Positions 34,966 to 44,196 of a stretch of 64,000 nucleotides of DNA are shown in pieces (positions within the stretch are counted from its first letter, which is position 1; each line of letters starts with the position of its first letter). Made by a program: the position numbers and the translations under genes. This DNA comes from Flavobacteriales bacterium. GTDB taxonomy: Bacteria; Bacteroidota; Bacteroidia; Flavobacteriales_D; Sanyastnellaceae. Location of the stretch: positions 150,185-214,184 of the forward strand of contig PKEB01000004.1 in assembly GCA_002863125.1 (NCBI GenBank), read 5' to 3'. The notes beneath the pieces were generated by a model. It did no database searches, was not told the DNA's origin, and was given only the letters and a program-made list of their open reading frames with translations.

Positions 34966-36135
34966 TTAGTGGACGGTGGCTTCGATGGCTTGGTGCAAAT
35001 CGGCAATGAGGTCGTCGGCATCTTCGACCCCGACGCTCAGTCGGACAAATCCATCGGAGATGCCCAGTTCAGCGCGGATTTCAGCCGGTACGCTGGCGTG
35101 CGTCATGGCCGCAGGATGTTCGATGAGCGACTCCACACCGCCGAGGGATTCTGCGAGGGCAAAAATTTGCGTAGCCGCAACCAGGTTTTTCGCTTGGTCG
35201 AGGTTGTTCCCCTTGATTTCGAAGGCAATCATTCCACCAAAATCATCCATTTGACGCGCTGCGACGTCGTGACCGGGGTGGTCTTCAAACCCGGGCCAGT
35301 AGACCTTTTCGATCTTGGGGTTGTCGCGCAACCAGTGCGCCACTTTCCGGCCATTCGCACAGCTGCGCTCCACGCGCAAGTGCAGCGTCTTCAGCCCGCG
35401 CAAGACCAAGAACGAATCGAACGGTTGGGCGATGGCTCCGCAGTTGTTTTGCAACGTCCGCAGTGGGGCGTCGATGGCTTCGTCCTTCGTGACGAGCGCG
35501 CCCATCACCACATCGCTGTGGCCGCCGAGGTACTTGGTGACAGAGTGCATGACGATGTCCGCACCGTGCTCCAACGGGCGCTGCAGCATGGGTGAGGCGA
35601 ACGTATTGTCCACGGCGAGCACGATGCCGCGGGGCTTTGTCAGGTCGGCAATGGCCCGGATGTCAGTGATCTGCATCAACGGGTTCGTTGGGCTCTCGAG
35701 CCACACCAATTTGGTCTTGTCCGAGATGGCCGCTTCCACGAGGCTCGGGTCTTGGGTGTCGACAAAATGGAACACGATGCCCATCGGCGCGTGGTTGGTC
35801 CGGAACAGCCGCGCAGTGCCGCCGTACAGGTCCTGACCTGCGATGACTTCGTCACCAGGCTTCAAGGTCTTAAGCACCGTATCAATCGCCGCGAGTCCCG
35901 AAGCAAAGGCCAAGCCGTGGGTTCCGCCTTCCAGCTCCGCAAACGCCGTTTCAAGCGCGGCCCGTGTCGGGTTGTGGCTGCGCGAGTACTCCCAGCCCTT
36001 GTGCACACCGACGGCCTCTTGCACATAGGTGGACGTCTGGAAAATGGGGGTCATGATGGCCCCCGTCGAAGGATCCGGCTCCACTCCGGCGTGCACCGCG
36101 CGCGTGCCTTTGCCCAATTTTTTCAAGTCTTTCAT
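34966..36135 (-). CDS. Cystathionine gamma-synthase / gamma-lyase family PLP enzyme
   Basis: This Cys/Met-metabolism PLP-dependent enzyme (389 aa) acts on homoserine-derived substrates or cystathionine. The Schiff-base lysine is Lys201 in MHSVTKYLGGHSD. Other family marks are YSRSHNPTRAALE, GLAFASGLAAI and WLESPTNPL. The C-terminal ESLGGVESLIEHPAAMTHAS block is shared by MetB and CGL, so synthase and lyase cannot be separated here. It overlaps the upstream flippase-like gene by 4 bases and precedes kmo in the same operon. Confidence 0.92.
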   Translation of the reverse strand: MKDLKKLGKGTRAVHAGVEPDPSTGAIMTPIFQTSTYVQEAVGVHKGWEYSRSHNPTRAALETAFAELEGGTHGLAFASGLAAIDTVLKTLKPGDEVIAGQDLYGGTARLFRTNHAPMGIVFHFVDTQDPSLVEAAISDKTKLVWLESPTNPLMQITDIRAIADLTKPRGIVLAVDNTFASPMLQRPLEHGADIVMHSVTKYLGGHSDVVMGALVTKDEAIDAPLRTLQNNCGAIAQPFDSFLVLRGLKTLHLRVERSCANGRKVAHWLRDNPKIEKVYWPGFEDHPGHDVAARQMDDFGGMIAFEIKGNNLDQAKNLVAATQIFALAESLGGVESLIEHPAAMTHASVPAEIRAELGISDGFVRLSVGVEDADDLIADLHQAIEATVH

Positions 36136-37214
36136 GGTGTTCCAAAGTTACGTTCCTTTCTCCGGGTTCGCACCAGCCAACTGGGCAATACAAACGCCCC
36201 TGCGACGAGGTAGATGAAGTAGGTAAACGTCCGCCAAATCAGCACGACAGCAGCGATGTAGGCCAACCCCGTCAGCTCCCCAAGGAAAGCGGGCAAGCCG
36301 AGTTCAGCCGCACCGGAAGATCCCGGGGTAGGACTGATGGACAGCACCAACCAGAGCACCAACTGACGGGCCATAACGGCCGCGTGATCCAAGGAAGGGT
36401 AAAAAATCAGCAGCACCATGTTCAACGTGGCAAACCGTGCCGTCCAGCTCGAACACGTTGCCGCGAACCCACCCACCCAGTACCTCCACGAGGCGGATCG
36501 GATGTTGCGGGATGCCTCCAACAGGTCGCTTGACCAGGCGTCGATGCGATCGCTCCAGCGACGAAGGAGCCAAGTGGTTCGGGCCCATTGCAGCCCGCGG
36601 TAAGTCCCCTGCGGCCGGATGACCAACCCGAGCAAAATGGTGGTCGTCAACGTCGCTATGAATGCGTAGGCCACCCAAAAAAGCGAGCCCCACGCGGCCG
36701 ATTCGAGGCCCTCGGGAAATACGGATTGCCCACCGAAGCTGGCGAGCAAGAACACAAGGGGCACGGCAATCAAGTAAAACGCCTCATCCATCAAGGCCGT
36801 AGCAAACACTGTTGCCAAGCTTTTGCCCCATCGGAGGCCGTCGCGTTTCAGGATGACCACGGCCACCGCTGAACCACCGACCACACTCGGGGTGAGCGCA
36901 GAAGAAAGCTCCCACAGTAGGATGTTTTCGGTGGCTTGCCGCCACGAGAAGGATTGAAAGGAGAGGATGCGCAGGCGAACGATGTAGCCGATGTCCCGGA
37001 CGAGCACACAGGCGATGACGCCCAGCAAGGCCCACGTGGACCGCCGGGACCATTCAAACTGTTGGAGCAGGGCCCACGAGGTGGTGGCTTCTCCCGTCTG
37101 CGGGTCGGTCACTTCGTGATGCGCACCAAACCACGCCACAGCCCCAGCAGCGACCGTGCCGATGAGCAAGGGGGCAATCCATTGGGTCCACTTGAAAGGT
37201 GCGCCTTCCGCCAT
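36132..37214 (-). CDS. Lysylphosphatidylglycerol synthase TM / UPF0104 flippase-like protein
   Basis: This integral membrane protein has 360 residues and about eight helices. It resembles the flippase domain of MprF/AglD2 (UPF0104): a conserved SSALTPSVVGGSAVAVVILKRDG segment and LSISPTPGSSGAAELGL near the C-terminus are family hallmarks. It lacks the lysyl-transfer domain, so lipid transport rather than lipid aminoacylation is the likely role. The start is ATG 37214 (a GTG two codons earlier is possible). It overlaps the PLP-enzyme gene by 4 bases. Confidence 0.87.
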   Translation of the reverse strand: MAEGAPFKWTQWIAPLLIGTVAAGAVAWFGAHHEVTDPQTGEATTSWALLQQFEWSRRSTWALLGVIACVLVRDIGYIVRLRILSFQSFSWRQATENILLWELSSALTPSVVGGSAVAVVILKRDGLRWGKSLATVFATALMDEAFYLIAVPLVFLLASFGGQSVFPEGLESAAWGSLFWVAYAFIATLTTTILLGLVIRPQGTYRGLQWARTTWLLRRWSDRIDAWSSDLLEASRNIRSASWRYWVGGFAATCSSWTARFATLNMVLLIFYPSLDHAAVMARQLVLWLVLSISPTPGSSGAAELGLPAFLGELTGLAYIAAVVLIWRTFTYFIYLVAGAFVLPSWLVRTRRKERNFGTP

Positions 37215-37234
37215 GCCCACAAGTTACCTCGAAC

Positions 37235-38278
37235 TCAAGCGTAGGCGTGGCTGCCTTCGGAACAATTTTGGCACATCTCCAGGGCGGATCGGTTGGAGAA
37301 AATTTGGGCGCGAAATGCCTCGTATTCCGGACTGAACCAGATGTCCTTGAACGGCTGTTCCCCGACCGAACCCATGGTGTGGTGTGCGTCCTTGTCGAAG
37401 CAGCAGGGGACCACCTTGCCGTCCCAGGTCATCACGCAGCCGTGCCACATACGCCAGCATTCGTCCGCCAGCGGATTGCGTAAAAACCACTCGCCATTGG
37501 GGTTGCGGTCGTAGCGGCGCAGCTCGGGGGATTCGGTCAGCAGGGGGTGTCCGTCTTCCGGCTGATCGATTTGCGCGGTCTTGATGACCAGCTCATCCAC
37601 ACCGATGCGTTGCGCGTGCTGCTTGATGGTGTCGACTTCGTGCTCGTTGGGTCCCACCACCAAAAACTGCCACACCAGGTGAGGCCCGCGGCCGCCGTTG
37701 GCGCGGCGCGCTTCCACCATGTTGCGGGTGCCTTCGAGCACCTTGTCCAGTTGCCCACCGACCCGGTAAGATGCATACGTGTCCTGGGTCATGCCGTCGA
37801 TGCTGATGATCAGGCGGCTGAGGCCAGATTGCACGATTTCGGCGCAGCGTTCAGGACGCAAGAAATGCGCGTTGGTTGACGTCGAAGTGTACAGCCCGTG
37901 GGCCGCACCGATCCGCACCAATTCGTTCATGTCCGGGTGGAGGTAGGGCTCGCCTTGGAAGTACAAATTCAAGTACACCAGGTGCCGCCCGATTTCATCC
38001 AGCACCCGTTTCAAGGTGTCAACTTCGAGCATGCCCGTTGGTCGGGTGAACGACCGCAAGCCCGATGGGCACTCTGGACACCGAAGGTTGCAGGAGGTGG
38101 TGGGTTCCACGCTCAGGCTCATTGGCCAGGCGGACTGGGCTGTGGCGATGCCGCGCTTGTTGCGGCTGTACCCGCGGTAGGCCCGAACGACGTTGACCAG
38201 CCGGTGCCGGTCGAGGGGCCGGAGTCGGTTCCATCGATCGCGAAATGCTGCGCGGGTATTGCTCCATCCGAGGGCCAT
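37235..38278 (-). CDS. Radical SAM protein with SPASM-like C-terminus
   Basis: This [4Fe-4S] radical SAM enzyme has 347 residues from ATG 38278. The cluster motif is Cys63-x3-Cys67-x2-Cys70 (SCNLRCPEC). The barrel continues with YFQGEPYLHPD and IISIDGMTQDTY. A SPASM-type auxiliary-cluster region follows, with Cys in ECWRMWHGCV, VVPCCFD and EMCQNCSEG. The substrate is unknown; relatives modify peptides or act in cell-surface glycan or lipid synthesis. The frame runs open to 38395, but an exact promoter box sits 3 bases before ATG 38278, fixing the start. Confidence 0.9.
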   Translation of the reverse strand: MALGWSNTRAAFRDRWNRLRPLDRHRLVNVVRAYRGYSRNKRGIATAQSAWPMSLSVEPTTSCNLRCPECPSGLRSFTRPTGMLEVDTLKRVLDEIGRHLVYLNLYFQGEPYLHPDMNELVRIGAAHGLYTSTSTNAHFLRPERCAEIVQSGLSRLIISIDGMTQDTYASYRVGGQLDKVLEGTRNMVEARRANGGRGPHLVWQFLVVGPNEHEVDTIKQHAQRIGVDELVIKTAQIDQPEDGHPLLTESPELRRYDRNPNGEWFLRNPLADECWRMWHGCVMTWDGKVVPCCFDKDAHHTMGSVGEQPFKDIWFSPEYEAFRAQIFSNRSALEMCQNCSEGSHAYA

Positions 38279-38281
38279 ACT

Positions 38282-38289
38282 CAAAGATA
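38282..38289 (-). promoter_or_regulatory. TAnnTTTG box abutting the radical SAM start
   Basis: The minus strand reads TATCTTTG, AGT, ATG. The 3-base gap makes a leaderless transcript likely and excludes the longer upstream frame. Confidence 0.6.
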
Positions 38290-38322
38290 GTTCCGTTCGC
38301 CGTTCTCGATTAATTTCGTCCC

Positions 38323-38901
38323 ATGATTGCACTGGGTGATACGTTGATTTCTGAGGATGTTTTCGAAACCCTGTTTGCGTGTGATTTAAAAGCATGCAAA
38401 GGAGCCTGCTGTGTCGAGGGTGAAAGTGGAGCGCCGCTGACGGAAGAAGAAGTGGAACGACTGGAGGAGGCGTTTGAAGTGGTCAAAGGCCAATTGCGCC
38501 CCGAGGCCTTGGCGGTCATCGACGAGGTGGGGTTGTTCGAAGTGGATCAAGATGGTGATTACGTCACGCCCATCATCAATGGCCGCGAATGCGTGTACGC
38601 CACATTCGACGCCGATGGCACGGCCAAGTGCGCGTTCGAAGCGGCCTGGCGGGAAGGCAAGTCAGATTGGCCAAAGCCCATTTCCTGCCACTTGTACCCG
38701 GTCCGACTCAAAGAATTGCAAGACTTCACGGCCTTGAACGTCCACCGCTGGCCGATCTGTGACGGCGCCCGCACCTGCGGCGCCAAGGCCAACATCACGG
38801 TACTGGATTTTTGCAAAACCGCCTTGATTCGCCGATTCGGTGAAGCCTGGTACGACGAAGCTCAGCTCATTTGGAAAGCATGGAAAGCGCAACAGGCCTG
38901 A
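38323..38901 (+). CDS. DUF3109 family protein (Cys-rich)
   Basis: This 192-residue cytoplasmic protein is of the DUF3109 type, common in Bacteroidota. It carries conserved cysteines that probably bind zinc or an Fe-S cluster (FACDLKACKGACCVEG near residue 20, then AKCAFEAA, ISCHLYPVRL, PICDGARTCG and DFCKTAL). No enzymatic role is established. It is divergent from the radical SAM gene and overlaps the following OmpA-domain gene by 22 bases if that gene starts at 38880. Confidence 0.85.
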   Translation: MIALGDTLISEDVFETLFACDLKACKGACCVEGESGAPLTEEEVERLEEAFEVVKGQLRPEALAVIDEVGLFEVDQDGDYVTPIINGRECVYATFDADGTAKCAFEAAWREGKSDWPKPISCHLYPVRLKELQDFTALNVHRWPICDGARTCGAKANITVLDFCKTALIRRFGEAWYDEAQLIWKAWKAQQA

Positions 38902-40361
38902 GCATCATTCGCCGGGTCATGGCGTTTACAATGGCTGCGGCAATCGGGCTTTTATCCGATGGCCCCCGAGCCCAGCAGGTTGTGCCGTTGGATGCCCTCA
39001 ATACGCCCAACGATGAAGTGCTCCTCGGGTGGGATGGCAGCGACTTGTTTTACCGCAGCATCCCGCGGACTTCCGATACGGTGAAAGCAGGGGATTGGTT
39101 TTTGTCTCCAGGCCGGGAATACGCTGCGACGCCAGCGGAAGGCTGGGCTTCATTCGAAGTGGGCCAGCCCATGAACCTGCGCGCTTGGAGCGCCGCTGAT
39201 TGGCCGGGCATTGGCGAGGTCCAGCACGTGACGATTGACGCTGAACGGGGGGTGCTCGTTTTAAGTGCATTGCAACCAACAGGGGATTTCGATTTGTTCA
39301 TGGCGCAGCGCTCGGGCAGTGCTTGGTCCGATCCGCAGCCGCTCGCGGGGCTGAACACAGCGGCGGATGAGGTCTTCCCCAATTTTGACAACGGCGCCTT
39401 GCTTTTTGCATCCAATGGCCACCCGGGCCAAGGAGGATTTGACGTCTACCGTTCGGAACGCCGTTCGCATTATGCCAAATGCAAAGGGCTGGGGCATGGC
39501 GTGAATACCGCCGGTGATGAGTTGGCTGCGGTTGCAGCGGGAGCGCACGTGGACCACGGTTACTACGTTTCGGCCGTTCGAATGGGTGGACGGGGCGTGG
39601 ACTTGTATTGGGTCGGCGCCATGGCCGATGTGGGTGCGGATCGGAAGAAAGAATTGGCGGTGGAGGTCGTGTACCGTCGGGCTCCGGTGGAGTCGGCGTT
39701 GTTTGAAATTCGAGACCGTGCTGGGGCATTGGTTGTGCGCCGTTCAACCGATGGGCAGGGCAGATTGATCCTCGGGGCGTTGGCTTTGGATGCGGCGTTG
39801 GAGGTGCAGGTGAGCATGAAGTCGGGCAGAGCGATTCCAGATGGTGCCATCTGCCACGTCTACGAGCGGTGTGGCCGCGCAGATTGTGGTGAGGCCCATT
39901 GGCCTGGCTGGAGGCGTGTTCGCAGTTACCGCATTGAAGGTGGGGCGGCGTTTGTTTTTGATTTGCTGCCGCTGGATGCCTTGGAACGATGGCCCCGGCC
40001 GTCGGATGAAGATGCCGCCCGTTGGCAGAGCGATGTGCCGACGTGCCGGGTGAAATTTGCCACCGCTGAATACACCCTGAGAAGCAGTGCGGAGCAGCAA
40101 TTAACTCAGTGGTTGGACGGCTTGAACTGGACGACACAGTCGGGGCATTTTGAGGTGCGGGGCTATACGGATGCACAGGGAGAGGTGGTCCGCAATCAGG
40201 TCCTGAGCGAACAACGCGCCGAGCAAACGGCCCGCATGCTCCAGCGCGCCGGGGTCCAGCCGTCGCAAATCCAATGGAGTGGTCACGGTGTGGCTTCCGA
40301 AGGCGCTAATGAAGCCGACCGGCGCCGGGTGGAAGTACGTTGGGTGGCGGCCGCTGACTGA
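38880..40361 (+). CDS. Exported WD40-like/OmpA-domain protein
   Basis: The 493-residue protein has a signal peptide (hydrophobic MAFTMAAAIGLLSDG, cleavage near RAQQ), a PD40-like beta-propeller portion (around 130-250, with repeats like DEVFPNFDNGALLFASNGH), a short beta domain, and a C-terminal OmpA-like peptidoglycan-binding domain (ATAEYTLRSSAEQQL, GYTDAQGEVVRNQVLSEQRA, ANEADRRRVEV). It probably anchors at the outer membrane or in the periplasm. ATG 38880 overlaps the previous gene; ATG 38919 would give a shorter signal peptide and is a real alternative. Confidence 0.84.
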   Translation: MESATGLSIIRRVMAFTMAAAIGLLSDGPRAQQVVPLDALNTPNDEVLLGWDGSDLFYRSIPRTSDTVKAGDWFLSPGREYAATPAEGWASFEVGQPMNLRAWSAADWPGIGEVQHVTIDAERGVLVLSALQPTGDFDLFMAQRSGSAWSDPQPLAGLNTAADEVFPNFDNGALLFASNGHPGQGGFDVYRSERRSHYAKCKGLGHGVNTAGDELAAVAAGAHVDHGYYVSAVRMGGRGVDLYWVGAMADVGADRKKELAVEVVYRRAPVESALFEIRDRAGALVVRRSTDGQGRLILGALALDAALEVQVSMKSGRAIPDGAICHVYERCGRADCGEAHWPGWRRVRSYRIEGGAAFVFDLLPLDALERWPRPSDEDAARWQSDVPTCRVKFATAEYTLRSSAEQQLTQWLDGLNWTTQSGHFEVRGYTDAQGEVVRNQVLSEQRAEQTARMLQRAGVQPSQIQWSGHGVASEGANEADRRRVEVRWVAAAD

Positions 40362-40408
40362 CCCGTTACATTTCCGCTCACAAGGACGAATCCCGGCAGG
40401 TGAATTCG

Positions 40409-40416
40409 TACTTTTG
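40409..40416 (+). promoter_or_regulatory. TAnnTTTG box abutting panD
   Basis: TACTTTTG, then CGCCC, then the panD ATG at 40422. The 5-base gap implies a leaderless transcript and supports the first ATG over the one five codons later. Confidence 0.6.
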
Positions 40417-40421
40417 CGCCC

Positions 40422-40775
40422 ATGTTGGTTACCCTAATGCGATCAAAGCTGCACCGGTTGACGGTGACGCAAGCGAATTTGAACTACATCGGTTCCATTA
40501 CGTTGGATCCCGATTTGCTGGATGCGGCGGGATTGTACGAGGGGGAAAAGGTGCAAATCGTCAACATCAACAACGGCGAGCGGTTCGAGACCTACACCAT
40601 TGTCGGTGAGCGTGGCTCGGGCCAAGTCGGCCTCAACGGCCCCGCCGCGCGCAAGGTGCAGTTGGGCGACATCATCATCGTCATTGCCTATGGCCACATG
40701 ACGCCTGAGGAGGCGGCTGTGCACAAACCGACCTTGGTCTTTCCCGATACCGAAACCAATCGCCTCATCTCGTAA
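40422..40775 (+). CDS. panD: Aspartate 1-decarboxylase
   Basis: This pyruvoyl enzyme makes beta-alanine for pantothenate and CoA. The 117-residue pro-enzyme has the self-cleavage site Gly24-Ser25 (NYIGSITLD), which lands at exactly the family position when translation starts at 40422. The N-terminal [16 protein letters not shown] and [13 protein letters not shown] blocks are also typical. It is followed by a flippase-like gene and the rfaE2-type gene in one operon. Confidence 0.96.
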   Translation: MLVTLMRSKLHRLTVTQANLNYIGSITLDPDLLDAAGLYEGEKVQIVNINNGERFETYTIVGERGSGQVGLNGPAARKVQLGDIIIVIAYGHMTPEEAAVHKPTLVFPDTETNRLIS

Positions 40776-40784
40776 TTTGCGAGC

Positions 40785-41756
40785 ATGAAGGCCAAGCAAG
40801 TCCTTACCTACGTCATATCCCTCGGCATCGGGGTGGTATTGTTTTACGGGGCATTCTCGTTCATTGACGACAAGGAAGCGCTCTGGGAAACCATGCGTTC
40901 AGCGCGTTGGGAGGGGATTGCCGCTTCGTTTGTTATGGGGTATTTGGCCATCGTCAGCCGCGGCTTGCGTTGGGGCATTTTGCTCGAACCGCTGGGTCGC
41001 CAGGCAGGCAAGGCCCGAAGTGTACACGCTGTGGCCTTTGCCTACTTCGCCAACACGTTTGTACCGCGCAGCGGCGAACTGGCACGGTGCGCCGCATTGA
41101 ATCAAACCGATGACATTCCGGTGGATGAGCTGTTCGGTACGGTGATCAGCGAACGCGTAATTGATTTCGCCTTCCTCATGGTGTTGACGGCTGTGGCCGT
41201 TTTAGGAAATTTGCCGGCGTTTGTGCAATTGCTGGACGGTGCTGTGCTGCCAGATTTGAGTAAACTCATCGCCTTGGGCGCCATCGCCTTGGGGTTAATT
41301 GGCGTCGGGGTGTGGAAACGCAAAGCGCTCACGGCCTTGCCGTTTGCGCAACGAATCGCGGAGTTTTTGGCTGGGGTGTGGAACGGGCTCAACAGCATCC
41401 GCCACATGAAGCAGAAAGGGCGCTTCATGGCCCACACATTCTTCATTTGGCTCATGTACTTCTTCATGGCGTGGGTCATTTTCAAATCCTTCGATGAGGT
41501 GCAAGACATTACCGTATTGCAAGCCTTGTTCATCATGGTTGCCGGTGGGTTTGGCATGGTCATCCCCGCTCCGGGCGGGGTTGGTTCCTACCAGTGGGCG
41601 GTCATGTCGGGCTTCATGGCCTTGGGCTTCGGGAAGGCGCTCGGCCTCGCCGTGGCAAACATCATTTGGTTCACCCAGACGGCGATGATCGTCATCATGG
41701 GCGGCATCGCGTACATCTACCTGCTGGTGTACCGCTTGAGAAAAGACCGCGCATGA
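40785..41756 (+). CDS. Lysylphosphatidylglycerol synthase TM / UPF0104 flippase-like protein (second copy)
   Basis: This 323-residue polytopic membrane protein has about eight helices and is a second UPF0104/AglD2 relative in this window. Family blocks are [42 protein letters not shown] and [13 protein letters not shown]. It is only distantly similar to the copy at 36132. It overlaps the rfaE2-type gene by 4 bases. Lipid-linked precursor transport is a family-based guess. Confidence 0.9.
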   Translation: MKAKQVLTYVISLGIGVVLFYGAFSFIDDKEALWETMRSARWEGIAASFVMGYLAIVSRGLRWGILLEPLGRQAGKARSVHAVAFAYFANTFVPRSGELARCAALNQTDDIPVDELFGTVISERVIDFAFLMVLTAVAVLGNLPAFVQLLDGAVLPDLSKLIALGAIALGLIGVGVWKRKALTALPFAQRIAEFLAGVWNGLNSIRHMKQKGRFMAHTFFIWLMYFFMAWVIFKSFDEVQDITVLQALFIMVAGGFGMVIPAPGGVGSYQWAVMSGFMALGFGKALGLAVANIIWFTQTAMIVIMGGIAYIYLLVYRLRKDRA

Positions 41757-42232
41757 CACCTCAAGAACAAGCACTCATTGATGGCTGGCGGGCTTCCGGT
41801 GAGACCATCGTCTTCACCAACGGGGTCTTCGACATTTTGCATGCTGGGCATGTGACCTACCTGCAAGCAGCAAAAGCCTTGGGTGGCAAATTGGTGGTTG
41901 GTTTGAATTCGGACGCAAGCGTGCGGATGTTGGGCAAAGGACCGGAACGCCCCATCAACGAAGCGGCGGACCGCAAAACCGTGCTCGAAGCCTTGCAGGC
42001 AGTGGATGCAGTCATCGTTTTCGAAACGGAAACGCCGGCAGACCTGATTGCAGCGGTGCAGCCCGACGTGTTGGTCAAAGGGGGCGATTACGATCCGGAG
42101 GCCAGCAAAGGCGAACGCGGCTTCATTGTCGGCTCCGAAGAGGTGCGTGAGCGCGGTGGACGGGTGGAGGTGATTCCTCTGTTGCCGGGCCGATCCACAA
42201 CGAACATCATCAAAAAAAGCCGATCGCATTGA
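41753..42232 (+). CDS. rfaE2: D-glycero-beta-D-manno-heptose 1-phosphate adenylyltransferase (RfaE2-type)
   Basis: This nucleotidyltransferase (159 aa) activates heptose-1-phosphate as ADP-heptose for LPS core synthesis. It has the cytidylyltransferase-fold HxGH motif in [45 protein letters not shown], and the C-terminal RSTTNIIKK. It is the stand-alone E2 half; the kinase half (RfaE1) is not here. The start overlaps the upstream gene by 4 bases, and a terminator hairpin overlaps its last codons. Confidence 0.92.
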   Translation: MTPQEQALIDGWRASGETIVFTNGVFDILHAGHVTYLQAAKALGGKLVVGLNSDASVRMLGKGPERPINEAADRKTVLEALQAVDAVIVFETETPADLIAAVQPDVLVKGGDYDPEASKGERGFIVGSEEVRERGGRVEVIPLLPGRSTTNIIKKSRSH

Positions 42233-42243
42233 CCGGCTTTTTT
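42211..42243 (+). terminator. Bidirectional intrinsic terminator after rfaE2
   Basis: AAAAAAAGCCG and CGGCTTTTTTT form an 11-bp stem around an 11-base loop, with A and T runs on both flanks, so it can stop transcription from both sides. The 5' arm lies within the last codons of rfaE2. The same structure serves the convergent accB-accC transcript, whose stop is at 42263. Confidence 0.8.
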
Positions 42244-42262
42244 CGTTTAGGGTGCAAGGAAA

Positions 42263-43597
42263 TCAAACGTCTTCCTCCTCCATGAATTTCGTGGTGAAAT
42301 CCCCGCTGCGGAAGCGGTCGTGGCGCATGAGGCGCTGATGGAATGGGATGGTTGTTTTGATGCCTTCAATGACGTACTCGTCCAAGGCCCGTTGCATTTT
42401 CAAAATGGCTTCCTCCCGGGTTTGAGCAACAACGATGAGCTTTGAAATCATCGAGTCGTAGAACGGCGGGATCTGGTACCCGGAGTACACGTGCGTGTCC
42501 AACCGGACCCCGTGTCCGCCAGGGGCGTGGTAGTCCGTGATGCGTCCTGGGCATGGTGCAAAATTGCGCGCTGGGTCCTCTGCGTTGATGCGGCATTGGA
42601 TGGCGTGCATCTGCGGGTAGTAATTCTTTCCGCTGATGTTCTCGCCTGCCGCCAACTTGATCTGCTCCTTGATGAGGTCGTAGTTGACCACTTCTTCCGT
42701 GATGGTGTGCTCCACCTGGATGCGCGTGTTCATCTCCATGAAGTAGAAGTCACGGTTGGCATCCACCAAAAACTCAACGGTGCCTACGCCCTCGTACTTC
42801 ACGGCTTCTGCCGCCTTGATGGCCGCTTCCCCCATTTTCTCGCGGAGTTCGTCCGTCATGTAAGGCGAAGGCGTTTCCTCCACCAGCTTTTGGTGGCGGC
42901 GCTGGATGGAACAATCCCGCTCAGAGAGGTGGCATGCCTTGCCGCGTTGGTCGGCGGCCACCTGGATCTCGATGTGACGCGGCTCGACGACGAACTTCTC
43001 CATGTACATGCCATCGTTGCCAAATGCCGCTCCAGCTTCGCGGCGGGTGGATTCCCATCCTTCGGCGAGGCCTTCGTCATCGTGGCACACCTGCATGCCT
43101 TTTCCTCCGCCACCAGCGGTGGCTTTCAGCATGACGGGGTAGCCAATTTTGTTGGCGATTTTGGTCGCTTCCTCCAGGCTCTCGAGGATTCCCTCGTTGC
43201 CGGGAATGGTCGGTACACCAGCGGCCTTCATGGTGGCCTTGGCTGAAGCTTTGTCGCCCATGGCCTCAATCATCTCCGGACTCGCCCCGATGAACTTGAT
43301 GTTGTTCTCGCCGCAGATGCGGGAGAACTCAGCGTTTTCGGAGAGGAATCCGTAGCCGGGGTGAATGGCGTCGGCGTTGGTGATTTCCGCTGCCGCGATG
43401 ATCTTGGGAATGGCGAGGTAAGAATCCACGCTTTTGGGTGGGCCAATGCACACCGCCTCATCTGCGAAGCGCACGTGCAGGCTGTCTGCATCGGCTGTGG
43501 AGTACACAGCGACGGTTTTGATGCCCATTTCCTTGCAAGTGCGAATCACGCGCAGGGCGATTTCCCCGCGGTTGGCAATCAGGATTTTCTTAAACAT
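42263..43597 (-). CDS. accC: Acetyl-CoA carboxylase, biotin carboxylase subunit
   Basis: AccC carboxylates biotin on AccB with ATP and bicarbonate, the first step of fatty-acid synthesis. The 444-residue protein has the ATP-grasp architecture: [13 protein letters not shown] at the N-terminus, the Gly-rich lid [25 protein letters not shown] residues ([10 protein letters not shown]), and [11 protein letters not shown] with catalytic residues. It follows accB by 12 bases. Confidence 0.96.
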   Translation of the reverse strand: MFKKILIANRGEIALRVIRTCKEMGIKTVAVYSTADADSLHVRFADEAVCIGPPKSVDSYLAIPKIIAAAEITNADAIHPGYGFLSENAEFSRICGENNIKFIGASPEMIEAMGDKASAKATMKAAGVPTIPGNEGILESLEEATKIANKIGYPVMLKATAGGGGKGMQVCHDDEGLAEGWESTRREAGAAFGNDGMYMEKFVVEPRHIEIQVAADQRGKACHLSERDCSIQRRHQKLVEETPSPYMTDELREKMGEAAIKAAEAVKYEGVGTVEFLVDANRDFYFMEMNTRIQVEHTITEEVVNYDLIKEQIKLAAGENISGKNYYPQMHAIQCRINAEDPARNFAPCPGRITDYHAPGGHGVRLDTHVYSGYQIPPFYDSMISKLIVVAQTREEAILKMQRALDEYVIEGIKTTIPFHQRLMRHDRFRSGDFTTKFMEEEDV

Positions 43598-43609
43598 GGT
43601 GAGGGATGT

Positions 43610-44125
43610 TTAGGAAGGATCCACCAAGAAAAGTGGCTGATCGTATTCTACAGGGCTGTTGTCGTCCACGAGGATCTTGACAATCTTGCCGCTGACTTCC
43701 GATTCGATTTCGTTGAAAAGCTTCATCGCTTCGATGACGCACAGCACATCGCCGTTGCCGACGGTCGATCCAACCTCCACAAAGGTGGGCTTGTCCGGAG
43801 CAGAACGACGGTAGAAGGTGCCGATCATGGGCGACTTCACGGTGATGTAGTTGTCTTCGTCAGCATTGGCTTTGGGTGCCTCAGGTGCCGCCGCTGGGGC
43901 GGGTGCCGGAGCAGCAGCGGGTGCCACAGCGGCTACCGGTGCTTGTGGCATCGCGGCCACGGGGACAGGCACTTGAATGGTCGCTTCTGCTGCTGCAGCT
44001 GCGCCTTTCTTTTTCGGCATTTCGGACTTGATGGTAATCTTAAAGTCCTTCTTCTCAATCTCAACTTCAGTTACACCGGCTTTTGCGATGAACTTGATTA
44101 GGTCTTGAATTTCAGAAATGTCCAT
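43610..44125 (-). CDS. accB: Acetyl-CoA carboxylase biotin carboxyl carrier protein
   Basis: This 171-residue carrier has an N-terminal helical segment, a flexible Ala/Pro/Val linker (residues about 50-85) and a biotinyl domain with the modified Lys135 in IEAMKLFNE. In most relatives the motif is EAMKM/L. It heads the accB-accC operon from a promoter box at 44146-44153. Confidence 0.95.
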   Translation of the reverse strand: MDISEIQDLIKFIAKAGVTEVEIEKKDFKITIKSEMPKKKGAAAAAEATIQVPVPVAAMPQAPVAAVAPAAAPAPAPAAAPEAPKANADEDNYITVKSPMIGTFYRRSAPDKPTFVEVGSTVGNGDVLCVIEAMKLFNEIESEVSGKIVKILVDDNSPVEYDQPLFLVDPS

Positions 44126-44145
44126 GGTTATGACAATTTAAAGGC

Positions 44146-44153
44146 CAAATGTA
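44146..44153 (-). promoter_or_regulatory. TAnnTTTG promoter box of accB-accC
   Basis: The minus strand reads TACATTTG, an exact match, 20 bases before the accB ATG at 44125. Confidence 0.6.
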
Positions 44154-44196
44154 GGCAGTTTTAATTGGTCGGTTTGAAGTAAGGGTATGCGTAGTG

